Counted from the stretch's first letter, positions 28,081-36,733 are shown. The stretch: DNA of 64,000 bases from Mesorhizobium japonicum MAFF 303099 (GCF_000009625.1 NC_002678.2:3194001-3258000); one strand, 5' to 3'. Numbers and translations are program-made. The notes: generated by a model not told the origin, from the letters alone.

Positions 28081-28333
28081 GCGCTCCTACAATATCGGTG
28101 AAAGATAGCTTCGCCGGCCGCCATGTTCGATCCTTCTGTGATCGTTGGTGGTGAGGCCCGACGCTGAGGTTGCCGCCTCCCGTTGGGCCGCTTCGCGGCA
28201 CCTCGAAGGCGCACCCCTGGGCGGGGGGTGTGTAGCGCCAGAGGGTGCTGATTACTAATGCGCCCCGCTGCATTGGCCCCGGCGGGGGGTCTTCGGGGAC
28301 TTTCAAAGGGCGCAGGCAGGCCGACAGTCGTCG

Positions 28334-28819
28334 TCACGTGCACGTGCGGACCGTGCCTTCCTTCAAGAGCTTCTGCCAATCCGGCCCGAGCGTGTCGCGA
28401 GCAGAAACCGCCTGGGCCGCGCCCGGCTCGCCTTCTTTGAACATCTTCACCCCGAGCGATTGGTGGTGGCCGCCTGACACAATAGTAGGACCAGGGATGT
28501 ATTGTGTGTTGGCGTTTAACGTCGCCATGTTCGCATTCACCGAGGCGGTACCTATCGTCTGGTAACTGCCCGGCATTTGAGTCACGCGGACATCGTTGCT
28601 CGCCGCCGCGTCATAGATGATGTAGCGATCATATCCGGCCTTGAGAGTGTCAATTGCCGCCTGCTTTTGCGCGACTCGCGCGGCACCGATGCCGCCGCAG
28701 ACTGGCGCGGCCGAGGTTTGGACAATCTCCGTACTGGCCGATGTCCGGATGGCGCTGCTGGCCGCACAGGCTGACACAAGCCCGCACGATAGCGCGAGCG
28801 CAATGGCCTTGGATTTCAA
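28334..28819 (-). CDS. Putative lipoprotein
   Basis: The 161-residue product begins MKSKAIALALSCGLVSACAA, a lipoprotein signal with lipobox VSAC (Cys 18), and a mature domain with APVCGGIGAARVAQKQAAID and YDRYIIYDAAASNDVRVTQ. Similar small lipoproteins of unknown role are common in rhizobia. It is probably anchored in the inner or outer membrane facing the periplasm. The 252 bases downstream (28082-28333) hold GC-rich inverted repeats but no gene that I can support. Confidence 0.7.
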   Translation of the reverse strand: MKSKAIALALSCGLVSACAASSAIRTSASTEIVQTSAAPVCGGIGAARVAQKQAAIDTLKAGYDRYIIYDAAASNDVRVTQMPGSYQTIGTASVNANMATLNANTQYIPGPTIVSGGHHQSLGVKMFKEGEPGAAQAVSARDTLGPDWQKLLKEGTVRTCT

Positions 28820-29033
28820 TGATGCCCCCTGCTCCTAACCCTAGGTCGAATAGAACGCGGGGCACAAGCGGCTGTCAATGTCATGCACGGTGAAATGCTG
28901 TATCTTTTGGGTATACTCTGACAAGACAGCGAGGCGAGACGCGGAAAGCGTCTTATTAGGGTTGACGTCCGCAATATGAGACAGTACGTATTGAGGGTCT
29001 AAACCCAAACGAGACAATTCGGAGCCGGCACCA

Positions 29034-29579
29034 ATGAAATACGGATACGCCCGCGTAAGCACGACCGACCAGGACTTATCAATCCAGACCACGACGTTGA
29101 AAGCGGCGGGGTGCGAAGTCATCCGCGCGGAAAAGCGGAGCGGCACGAGCATGGACAAGCGGGCAGAGCTGGCGACGCTCCTTGATTTTCTCCGGGCTGG
29201 CGATACCCTGGTAGTGACGCGCATTGACCGCCTTGCGCGGAGCGTCGGCGATTTGCAGACGATCATGCGCCGCCTTCGCGAGAAAGGCGCACACCTTCAA
29301 GCGACAGACCAGCCGATTGATACCAGCACGGCCGCCGGGAAAGCCTTCCTAGATATGCTGGGCGTCTTCGCGGAGTTCGAAACCAATCTCCGCCGCGAGC
29401 GCCAGATGGAAGGCATCACCAAGGCGAAGGTCGCCGGCGTTTATCAGGGCCGCAAGGCTTCAATCGACGCGGAACAGGTGCGCGCCCTCCGCGATAAGGG
29501 GAAAGGCGCAACCGAGATAGCCAGGGAATTGAAGATAGGGCGCGCCAGCGTCTATAGGCTCATAGCGGAGTCCGCCTGA
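29034..29579 (+). CDS. Serine recombinase, resolvase/invertase family
   Basis: The 181-residue protein starts MKYGYARVSTTDQDLSIQ with the catalytic serine (Ser 9), followed by ITRIDRLARS-type VVTRIDRLARSVGDL and FAEFETNLRRERQMEGI, then a C-terminal helix-turn-helix (GATEIARELKIGRASVYRLI). The size and order match Tn3-type resolvases and Hin-type invertases. It could resolve cointegrates or invert a segment; no obvious res or inverted repeat pair was identified beside it. It is the only plus-strand gene in the right half of the island. Confidence 0.9.
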   Translation: MKYGYARVSTTDQDLSIQTTTLKAAGCEVIRAEKRSGTSMDKRAELATLLDFLRAGDTLVVTRIDRLARSVGDLQTIMRRLREKGAHLQATDQPIDTSTAAGKAFLDMLGVFAEFETNLRRERQMEGITKAKVAGVYQGRKASIDAEQVRALRDKGKGATEIARELKIGRASVYRLIAESA

Positions 29580-29611
29580 CAACACTGATACCTCGGCTAT
29601 AGCTTTTGGCC

Positions 29612-30556
29612 TTAGACCAGTGGAACCAGGTTCTGGAGGAGCTTGTGTTCCTTGATCAATTTTCCGTTGCGAGACGTCCGGATATAAGTGATCGATGCTC
29701 GTACTGGCTTAAGGAGTAGTGTATCCTTGAACTGCAAATCGGCAAGGTATTTAACCGCAAGGTCGTCTGCGACATTGCCCTTCAGCGTCCCCGCATCACC
29801 CTGAAGCCTCAATTCAAATTGGTGAGCGTCGGGCAATATACCTAAGAGGGTCCCTTCGACCAATTCTGTTTCCTCGGTGACCTCGACCGCATTCAAGCGC
29901 TCGTAGAGAATGCCGACGTCTGCATTTGTCAGAGCGAGAGCGTGCTCATCTCCAACAATACGGGTGCTAGCGCCAGCTTCCTGCAAAACTTTTGTAAACC
30001 TTTGCACGGCCGCAATCATTCGCGGCTGCGTGTTTGCGAGAATGTCGTCGAAAGTTTCATCTGACTGCTCGTTCGTCATTGCTCCAATTAGCGCTGTGGC
30101 ACTTTCCACAGCCTGCTTCAGCGGGGTGGCGACAAGTTCGTGCTGATCTGGTGCGATTTCCTCAAGCATGAAACCCATGGACCCTCTCACCAGGTCCCGA
30201 ATGAAAAGCTTACCCTTGCCTGCCCCCTTAATCGGGCCGCGCTCAGGGAGATCCTCGCCAGCCTGGGACGCAAGCGCGACCGAAATCATCCTCTGATAGC
30301 TATTCAGGGCGTCCGTCGAAAAATCGAGCCGTATGTCTCCTTGCCCGATCACTGGCAAACCATCAAAGATCAGTGCCACACTGGCGTAGCTATTGCTCTT
30401 GGCTTTCAACTCAGCAATTCGCAGATCGAGCTCACGAAGCCTATTTTCCCACATTAAGCGGGAGGTCCCCCAAGCTCCTTGGCCGGCCTCGTTCCGCTGA
30501 CGCTCAACAAACTGCCGGTCGCTTTCGAGCGACTCAAGGGAGAGAAGCGTCGGCAT
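29612..30556 (-). CDS. Uncharacterised 314-residue protein, partner of the DUF6932-like gene
   Basis: No family was recognised. The first 60 residues are predicted coiled coil (SDRQFVERQRNEAGQGAW; NRLRELDLRIAELKAKS). Next comes ASVALIFDGLPVIGQGDIRL, then a helical middle (KQAVESATALIGAMTNEQSD; FTKVLQEAGASTRIV) and a beta-rich C-terminus (GTLLGILPDAHQFELRLQGD; LLLKPVRASITYIR). There is no signal peptide or membrane helix, so it is cytoplasmic. Its ATG overlaps the stop of the upstream gene by one base (TAATG), which points to translational coupling and fixed stoichiometry. Its position at the end of the satellite is where anti-phage or toxin cargo is often found. Confidence 0.75.
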   Translation of the reverse strand: MPTLLSLESLESDRQFVERQRNEAGQGAWGTSRLMWENRLRELDLRIAELKAKSNSYASVALIFDGLPVIGQGDIRLDFSTDALNSYQRMISVALASQAGEDLPERGPIKGAGKGKLFIRDLVRGSMGFMLEEIAPDQHELVATPLKQAVESATALIGAMTNEQSDETFDDILANTQPRMIAAVQRFTKVLQEAGASTRIVGDEHALALTNADVGILYERLNAVEVTEETELVEGTLLGILPDAHQFELRLQGDAGTLKGNVADDLAVKYLADLQFKDTLLLKPVRASITYIRTSRNGKLIKEHKLLQNLVPLV

Positions 30557-31143
30557 TATGCCTCCCCTAGCATGGCGGCGGCTGCCTGATCTGAGGCAGG
30601 GTCTACCACGATTGCAAGAAACCCTTTCCAGGCAAAGGTGTCTCTCTGATGCGAAAACAAGCTATACCAATACATAACCGCTTGCAGCATGTCGCCAAGG
30701 GGCGTCCCTTCTACGAGCAGTGCATATGTGTCGAGCTTCAGGTGCTCCTTGTTATGCTCGCGGTTGGCAACCCTGTCGCGCCAAAAAGCTTCACCCTGTT
30801 GCAATAGTTCAGGTGCGGCACCGACATATTTGGAAGGCAGGTTCAAAATGCTGAACACGTCTATATCGCTCGGAGGCCGGTTCGCAGCCAACTCGATATT
30901 TTCCACAAAGCTTCCGTCGATGAATTGGACCCCAGACACATAGCCTTCCTCGGCTAGCAGTGTGCGGTAGCTGATCAGATTTCTCAGCAAAGACCGCCGC
31001 TCGGCAGTCGTTCCAAACGTTTCAACCACTTCTGTCATATGGGTAAAGTATGGCGATCGGTTGGCCGAAGTCGCGTCACCACCAATGAACGGTGGCATCA
31101 AGCCATTGCCGTTAAAGCCTGGTATCGGCAAGAGCCCCCCCAT
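30556..31143 (-). CDS. DUF6932-like protein with nucleotidyltransferase-fold motif
   Basis: The 195-residue protein has a DUF6932-like N-terminus (LPIPGFNGNGLMPPF then FGTTAERRSLLRNL) and the nucleotidyltransferase pattern FIDGSFVEN followed 15 residues later by SDIDVF, i.e. GS-x-V...D-x-D, as in minimal (MNT-type) nucleotidyltransferases. A third acidic residue could be LKLDTY further on. MNT proteins often act as antitoxins or as toxins that modify RNA or protein. An ATG at 31143 follows a GTG at 31146; AAGG lies 10 bases upstream. A weak promoter (TTGCAG at 31190-31195) may precede it. First gene of a two-gene operon with the 314-residue partner. Confidence 0.75.
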   Translation of the reverse strand: MGGLLPIPGFNGNGLMPPFIGGDATSANRSPYFTHMTEVVETFGTTAERRSLLRNLISYRTLLAEEGYVSGVQFIDGSFVENIELAANRPPSDIDVFSILNLPSKYVGAAPELLQQGEAFWRDRVANREHNKEHLKLDTYALLVEGTPLGDMLQAVMYWYSLFSHQRDTFAWKGFLAIVVDPASDQAAAAMLGEA

Positions 31144-31282
31144 CACCGCCTTCGGTAGCGCACACTCTTACCAAGAATCGTAAATAAGTCTGCAACAAAA
31201 TTAAAGGGCTTCCTGATGCGGTTGCTGGCAGCCGATTACGACCACTTGGATCTATTCTGGAAACATAAAGAGTACTTTTTCT

Positions 31283-31593
31283 TCATTTCGCCGCCTCCGG
31301 CCTGAACTTTCGCACAATCGTCTCGAACAGGATATCTGAGATCCACATAGCGCTTACGCCGATGAGGAACGCGGCGGCCAGTGTAGTCCTATCGTCGGAA
31401 GGGTCTGGGATCGGCAGTCCGGTCGCCTTGAAATAGAACACCACGGGCAGCGCGAGATAGGCCGCCGCCAGCGCGCTTGCAGATGGGCGAGGTCACCATT
31501 TCGCGCAGCGGAGGATGTCGGCGAGGCTGTGCCATCAAAAGCGTGCTGCGGGACATGGCCGAGGAAGCCGTTGACCGCGTCTGCGGTAGTCAT
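31283..31593 (-). pseudogene. Small membrane protein remnant, frameshifted
   Basis: An N-terminal frame starts at 31593 (MTTADAVNGFLGHVPQHAFD). In another frame the sequence ALAAAYLALPVVFYFKATGL, then AAFLIGVSAMWISDILFETI and a stop at 31283, gives two membrane helices. Joining the two needs one frameshift near 31480. The joined product would be about 100 residues with two membrane spans, like small phage holin-type or satellite proteins. It may be a pseudogene, a sequencing error or a programmed frameshift. Confidence 0.45.
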
Positions 31594-31630
31594 TGGCGAA
31601 ACAGTAGATCAGCGCCCTTTTTCCCAAGCG

Positions 31631-31993
31631 TTAGCTGTCACTCTCGATTGTAAGCGGCGTGGGTAGCGCGGGCGTTGCGTCGACAGTCAGCACCTTGGCC
31701 ACCTTCGGAGAGGCAGCGAGCGCTGTCAGCGAGACAAGCGCCTGGAGATGAGCGTGGCTGTTGTCAACGGTTGCCCTCACGTCAAACGTGGCGTGGGGCT
31801 TGCCCAGCGTACGGTTGAGAATTTCCTGTGCCGCCGTCACGCGGAGCTTTTGGTCGTCGCCGTCGAGCGCTTCACCAAGCCTTTGCACGGCCTTGGGTGT
31901 CAAGGCGCGGAGCATCTCCTTCACTTCTTCGGGTGTTTTTGGGCGACCGCTCGGGTTGCCTGAGACGCCGGGTTTCCAGAGGTGTTTAGCCAC
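31631..31993 (-). CDS. DUF5681-like small protein (KPGVSGNPSGRPK motif)
   Basis: The 120-residue product begins MAKHLWKPGVSGNPSGRPKT, the signature of DUF5681, followed by a helical part (EMLRALTPKAVQRLGEALDG; RVTAAQEILNRTLGKP). The motif is frequent in prophages and in some terminase small-subunit-like proteins; the function is not proven. It lies 52 bases behind the primase-helicase on the same strand and probably belongs to the same operon. Confidence 0.75.
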   Translation of the reverse strand: MAKHLWKPGVSGNPSGRPKTPEEVKEMLRALTPKAVQRLGEALDGDDQKLRVTAAQEILNRTLGKPHATFDVRATVDNSHAHLQALVSLTALAASPKVAKVLTVDATPALPTPLTIESDS

Positions 31994-32045
31994 GGAATTT
32001 TCCTTTCATATTAAAACCATGATGCGGGACTGATACCAAGATTGT

Positions 32046-35000
32046 TCACTGTTGGACAGTCTGCGGCCGGAGTTGCCTGATCGCTTCGGTGGGGGATACG
32101 CCCGCGCGGAGCTTGGCTTTGACAGCCTCGATCTGTTCGCGGGTGGCGGCCGGCAGCGGTTTCTTTTCGGCCGGTTCTAGCGCCGGTTCGGTGGTCTTGG
32201 TCTTGGTCTTACGTGGCATGTGTTCTGTTTCCTCAACGTTAGGTTGGTGAGTAGACGGGATTTCACCGGTTTCCGCCTGCTGTTCGATTTCAAATCGCGA
32301 GAGCGGGCCAAGCCGCGCTTCGAGCCATGCGCGAACGTCATGGACACGCGCCGGGTCGTATTCGATCGTGCTGAGAGGCCCGCGAGCGCCTTTGGGCCGG
32401 TACTTCACGCGGGAGGGGAAACTGGGGACATCCCCTTTCCTATAGTGGATAATAGAAGGTCCGCTTAAGGGGATGTCCCCAGTTTCTCCCCCCTTCGCGC
32501 GCTGGTATTCCTTCCGCGCCGCTTCCTCACTCGGCCACTCGTCAGGGAAGAACTTGAACGCGTGCCGCGCATTGTGCGGGAACACCCCAAACTCCCCTAA
32601 GAGCCGATCGCGCAAAGACACCATGCCCGCGAGTTCACCCGACGTGACCAAATCATCAATCAGCACCGTGTCTAGTGGCACGTCCGTTAGCAACCATACG
32701 ACGACCGCGTCACCTGCTCCGCGACGAACCCCCCGCGCCCTTCCGACTGCCTGCACGAGTTCCGCTTCGGTGATTTGCCTCCGAACCATCTCCACGACAG
32801 GATGCGCGTGAACCAAGGTCTCGTTAGAGACGCAAAAGGGGGTGCCCGCGATCGCCCGCATGCGGTAATGGCCCCACCCCCGCTGAATGCCAGGTTCGGT
32901 CTTCGCGGGCACCGCTTCCGGCTGATCATAGAACAGCCCACTCGCGAGCATTTCCAGAACATCCCCAGCGGGCACCACGCGCCCTACCACCGCGAGAACG
33001 TCTACAACCTGCCAGCCATTTTGCCCCCGGAGGTTGCCGTAATGACCTAGCAACAGACGCCCCTCGCCGCGACGGCGTGCCGCGTCGGCTGCTTGCTCAC
33101 TCTCCTCCAAAGCCTTGTAGGAAATCAGCCCTGCCTTCCTGTAAGGGGCGGTGAGGGCGAGTACCCTGCCAACGATACCGTCGCGACGCCTTGCCCGGGC
33201 GTCCGCCCGTTCGCGGGTATCCCGGACGCGTTCGGAGCCAACAAGAGCCGTCTTGCTGTTCGCGCGATCGACCACCTGCACCACGCGCATATGAGGCGCT
33301 TGCGCATGTACGCGGGTCACGTCTTCAGGGCGGAGGTTGGGGAGGGCGAGTTTCAGCAAACGTGCATCGCCGGTTGCGTCGATCGCGAGCACGGGTTGGT
33401 CGGCGATCTTGAGCCGCTTCCGATATCCGACCTGAAGCTGGGCGCCGCTCGCGGAATAGGTTACCCGCCAGCCGTTGAGGGGCTTGTCGGGCCGGGCTGT
33501 CATGATGTCGGGGGAGAGTTGCGCTTTGATCGTACCCCACACCCGCGCGTTGCTCCCCGCGTCTTTGAAACGGGCGCGGACAGAGGCGAGCGCGGCCCGG
33601 AGGGCGTCACCGGTCAGCCCGTCCGCGAGGAATTCCTTGAGCTTCGTCTTGATCGCGTCGGCGCGGCCGTATTCGATGTCTTTCGCGAGTTCCGCTGTGC
33701 CTTCGGTCAAGCCGGCGTCGCGGAGTTGGGCAGGGGTAGGGACATGTTTGCCGCCGCCCATCGCGTCATAGAGCTTCTGGCGAGCTTTTGCGAGGCTATC
33801 GATCGCTTCGAGGCGCTTCAGAGTGCCTTCCTGCCAATCGCGCTCCCATTCCGGCAGGTCGATGTCACCCGCCGCGAGGAGCTTTGCCGGATCGACCGTG
33901 ACCCCTGTGTCGAGTGATTGGATGAAGGCTTCGTCAATGACAGCCATGTCGCAGTTGCGGGCGGTGTTCTGTGTCAGGTAGGCGGATGGCATGACCACCA
34001 CTCCAGGCGCCTTCTTGTCGTTCCGTTGAGCAACCCAGCCGCAACCGGCTTTGAAGGGGCAGGTCTTGCACACCATATCGGCGACGTTTCCACCTAGCTC
34101 CTCAACCACGCCCGCGTGAGCGCGCATGTCGGGGTGGCAATACATTTCGCCCCGCACTTCGTCGGTACGGCCACGGTGGGAGCGAACGTTGACGCTGTCA
34201 GGGAAAAGGGCGCGGGCGCGTACCTCCACCTCCGCCGCGAGGGTGTTGTCAGGCACGAAAACGTGAAGCCGCTTTCCGCCTTCCCCAGCGAAGTGCTCGG
34301 CGTAGGCCGCCGCCGCGCGCAACGTCCGTTCGGTCTTCCCGAGGCCGGGGGTCGCAAGCAAGGCGGCGTGATGGATAGGAGTTCCACCTTCCGGCTCCAA
34401 CACCTCCGCGAAGAAATCACGGGCGGCATCTTCAAGCACCTTTTCCGCCTCTGCGAGGGGGAGTTCCAACGGGTAATCCGCTTCGGCGGGCGCTTCGTCC
34501 ATATCCGCGTAGAGCTTCACGACGCGCTGCGTCGCTCCCCGGATAATGCGGTCCAACTCGCCGTCTGTCAGGTAGCGCTCTTCAATGTCCTGCAAAGACC
34601 GTGTGCGCGGAGCGCTCCGGGCGGCCTTGCGGATCATCTCTTTGAGGGCCGGCATTTCCGCTTCCCACCGCGACGGGGGAGTGGCCTTTGCCCAATGCAT
34701 ACCCGCCGACAAGATGACAGCATGAAAGCCTTTCAGGTGTTCTTCCCCCTCGCCCATCTGAGCGAGGATTTCCTCAACGCTGTCGCCTGACACGATGTCA
34801 CCCCACCCTGTTCCCTCGCCACGGGGAGCCTCATTCGCGAGGCCGATTGATGGGACCGACACGAAGTCCCTTGCCCCCTCCAGCCAGCCCCAACGGGCGC
34901 CGCAGGGATCGCTAGCACCCTGAAAAACGGGGTTTGCCGTGTAGTGGATTTGGACGCGGAGGAAGAGCCGGGGGTCGGCCGGGAAGCCCCGCATAGAGCG

Positions 35001-35531
35001 CCACGCCTTCAACTCCGCCTCGCCGAGCGGCCGGTCAAGCCAAAACCAGACGTGCATATTGATGATGTTTACGCCACCCTTCACACCCGCGCTCGATGAT
35101 AGCTGCCACACCGCGCGGACGTTCTGGAACTCTTCGGGAAACTGTGTGCGGAGGAGCCATGACAGCATTTCCTCCGGCTCCCTCCGAATGTCCATCTCCT
35201 CCGGGCCGGGAAACTTGTCGATATCGACACACACCCAATGACGCGGCTTGTCATCGAAATGCGCATTGAGCCGGCGGGTCCTACCCCTCTGCGCCACGCT
35301 CTCAAAAGCGCTCCCGTTCGGTTCACCGCGAATTACCGTCTTCGAAGGGTCCGCCGCCGTTTCCATAAGCACCCGCGCAAGGTCATCGATGTCGCCGACA
35401 GGGGCTTGCTCAAAGGTGAACCATTTCGGGTCCGCGAATGCTTCCGTCGCCCACGCCCCAGCATGATAGACGTGTTTCTTCGCGAGGCGGCGGCCGGTGT
35501 GTTCTTTCAAGACAGTAATGCTGTCAGGCAT
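32046..35531 (-). CDS. Large primase-helicase-like replication protein of the satellite
   Basis: A 1161-residue multidomain protein. Near residues 110-215 is a segment like archaeo-eukaryotic primases: HWVCVDIDKF (D-x-D metal site), SSSAGVKGG and INMHVWFWLD. Near 385-560 is a superfamily 2 helicase N-lobe with Walker A ATPGLGKTERTL, HVFVPDNTLA, and Walker B AVIDEAF. Cysteines in YCHPDMR and VCKTCPFKAGCGW lie between them and resemble the iron-sulfur cluster of XPD/DinG helicases. Motif VI is LVQAVGRARGVRR near residue 935. The C-terminus is charged and repetitive. No catalytic recombinase domain is seen. It follows alpA and a hypothetical gene and starts among TGTCAGG repeats, so it is probably the element's replication initiator. 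Confidence 0.75.
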   Translation of the reverse strand: MPDSITVLKEHTGRRLAKKHVYHAGAWATEAFADPKWFTFEQAPVGDIDDLARVLMETAADPSKTVIRGEPNGSAFESVAQRGRTRRLNAHFDDKPRHWVCVDIDKFPGPEEMDIRREPEEMLSWLLRTQFPEEFQNVRAVWQLSSSAGVKGGVNIINMHVWFWLDRPLGEAELKAWRSMRGFPADPRLFLRVQIHYTANPVFQGASDPCGARWGWLEGARDFVSVPSIGLANEAPRGEGTGWGDIVSGDSVEEILAQMGEGEEHLKGFHAVILSAGMHWAKATPPSRWEAEMPALKEMIRKAARSAPRTRSLQDIEERYLTDGELDRIIRGATQRVVKLYADMDEAPAEADYPLELPLAEAEKVLEDAARDFFAEVLEPEGGTPIHHAALLATPGLGKTERTLRAAAAYAEHFAGEGGKRLHVFVPDNTLAAEVEVRARALFPDSVNVRSHRGRTDEVRGEMYCHPDMRAHAGVVEELGGNVADMVCKTCPFKAGCGWVAQRNDKKAPGVVVMPSAYLTQNTARNCDMAVIDEAFIQSLDTGVTVDPAKLLAAGDIDLPEWERDWQEGTLKRLEAIDSLAKARQKLYDAMGGGKHVPTPAQLRDAGLTEGTAELAKDIEYGRADAIKTKLKEFLADGLTGDALRAALASVRARFKDAGSNARVWGTIKAQLSPDIMTARPDKPLNGWRVTYSASGAQLQVGYRKRLKIADQPVLAIDATGDARLLKLALPNLRPEDVTRVHAQAPHMRVVQVVDRANSKTALVGSERVRDTRERADARARRRDGIVGRVLALTAPYRKAGLISYKALEESEQAADAARRRGEGRLLLGHYGNLRGQNGWQVVDVLAVVGRVVPAGDVLEMLASGLFYDQPEAVPAKTEPGIQRGWGHYRMRAIAGTPFCVSNETLVHAHPVVEMVRRQITEAELVQAVGRARGVRRGAGDAVVVWLLTDVPLDTVLIDDLVTSGELAGMVSLRDRLLGEFGVFPHNARHAFKFFPDEWPSEEAARKEYQRAKGGETGDIPLSGPSIIHYRKGDVPSFPSRVKYRPKGARGPLSTIEYDPARVHDVRAWLEARLGPLSRFEIEQQAETGEIPSTHQPNVEETEHMPRKTKTKTTEPALEPAEKKPLPAATREQIEAVKAKLRAGVSPTEAIRQLRPQTVQQ

Positions 35532-35785
35532 GTCAGGCTTTCGTGGGGTTGCCGTCCGGCGGGGTTGCCATTCGGCAGGGGTTGTCAGGGAATAGGGGTA
35601 ACTGGGAGAGCAAGCCCCCGCGTCAGGCGGGTTGTCAGGCGGTCAGGGAGCTGCCAGGGGGTGGAGGACAGCCCTTTTTAGGAAAGCCCGTGTTAGCAAG
35701 CCCCTCGGAGGGCTGGAAAACATGGCGCTTGGGCAAAAGGCCGACGACGCGTTGTCGGCCTTCAGCGCTTGTCAGGCTGTCAGCG
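35522..35785. repeat. TGTCAGG repeats around the primase start: candidate replication origin
   Basis: TGTCAGG occurs in the same orientation at 35522, 35531, 35583, 35633 and 35770, with close variants CGTCAGG (35621), GGTCAGG (35641) and TGTCAGC (35779). The stretch between the primase gene and the next gene is otherwise gene-free and contains G-rich runs (GGCGGGGTTGCC, CCAGGGGGTGG). Direct repeats beside an initiator gene are the usual form of iteron-type origins. TGTCAG also forms the half-site of palindromes at 36679-36733. Confidence 0.55.
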
Positions 35786-36319
35786 TTCACGCCTTGGCTT
35801 GTGCGTGTTCAAGATGACGAAAGACGCTACGAGGCGGCGCGGGGCACCCGCTTCCTCGTTGCTGTAGTAAAGCCCCCACGGCATGTCGTTATCTCCAAGG
35901 ACGGGGCTCCGCGAGACCCATAGCGCCGTGGCGGGGTGGAGTGTGTGGTGCGCCAGAGCTTTCAAAACCTCGCTCAGGTCTTCGTCGAGAAAACTCACAC
36001 TCACCCCGAGGGGGTATTGAAGCTCCCGCCGGATGGTTTCGGCGAGGTCATTAAGTTTATTGTTAATGAGAAAGCTAACTTCGCGTGGAGAGAAGATTGG
36101 TTCTTCCCGCAAAAGCGCGTCGCGCGCTGGCCCTGGACCAAAAAAGGCCGCGTGTTCGTCAGCACGAAAGCCAAGAATTGTGGAGAGTTCGATACCCGAA
36201 ACCATCGCATCGGGGTATTGGCGGAGGTAAAAAAGCAACTCGTCTTGGGTCGCTCCGAGGCCATTCACTTTGCCGAGATCGGTAGGAATAGCGTCTTGCC
36301 GTTCCGGTGTTGGGGTCAT
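35780..36319 (-). CDS. Hypothetical protein between excisionase and primase
   Basis: The 179-residue product is not recognised. It has a Leu/Phe-rich helical start (GATQDELLFYLRQYPDAM; GIELSTILGFRADEHAAFFG), then SPREVSFLINNKLNDLAETI and ends with MPWGLYYSNEEAGAPRRLVA. The first half could be an adaptor or winged-helix-like domain. It starts 21 bases after the alpA-like stop and is followed by the primase gene about 250 bases later, so it belongs to the replication module. The start and reading frame are supported by tight spacing only. Confidence 0.6.
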   Translation of the reverse strand: MTPTPERQDAIPTDLGKVNGLGATQDELLFYLRQYPDAMVSGIELSTILGFRADEHAAFFGPGPARDALLREEPIFSPREVSFLINNKLNDLAETIRRELQYPLGVSVSFLDEDLSEVLKALAHHTLHPATALWVSRSPVLGDNDMPWGLYYSNEEAGAPRRLVASFVILNTHKPRRER

Positions 36320-36340
36320 GGGTTTTTTCCTGGATTGAGC

Positions 36341-36550
36341 TCAGTCGCGCGCCGCGCCAATTTCTTTTGCGTTGGCGTCAAACCAGTCGCGTGCATCTTC
36401 GATCGCGATCACAGTCCGTCCGCCGATCTTCCGGGCTTTTAGACGCCCCGATTGTATTTCCTGGTAAATCTTCGACCGGCCTATCGACGCCCAGCGGGCG
36501 AAATCAGGAATGGCCAGTGCGCGAGCCTCGAATTTGGTAAGCATCTTCAA
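36341..36550 (-). CDS. AlpA-like excisionase / helix-turn-helix regulator
   Basis: The 69-residue protein has a MerR-type winged helix as in AlpA and excisionases: LAIPDFARWASIGRSKIYQE, then IQSGRLKARKIGGRTVIAIEDARDWFDA. In P4-type elements such proteins control excision and integrase expression. A second ATG at 36544 could be the start. It lies directly downstream of int and behind the TGTCAG palindromes, which are probable binding sites for it or for another element-coded regulator. Confidence 0.8.
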   Translation of the reverse strand: MKMLTKFEARALAIPDFARWASIGRSKIYQEIQSGRLKARKIGGRTVIAIEDARDWFDANAKEIGAARD

Positions 36551-36678
36551 ATTGCATCCTTTTGTATTGATTTGGATGCTTACGTTATTTCACAGAGCGG
36601 CCGAAAAAGCGATGCAGGACTTCGACTGGAACAACTGTCTATTGTACGAGACACACCATCTGTTGCTTCGCTGTGATT

Positions 36679-36733
36679 TGTCAGTGCTGGCAAGTCCTGT
36701 CAGCGCTGACAAGACTTGTCAGGTGCAGAACGC
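36679..36733. promoter_or_regulatory. TGTCAG palindromes between int and the alpA-like gene
   Basis: TGTCAGCGCTGACA (36698-36711) is a perfect 14-base palindrome. TGTCAGTGCTGGCA (36679-36692) is a near copy, and TGTCAGG continues at 36717. They overlap the end of int and lie 130-180 bases upstream of the alpA-like start, in position for an operator. The half-site equals the repeats at 35522-35785, so one protein may bind both places. Confidence 0.55.
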
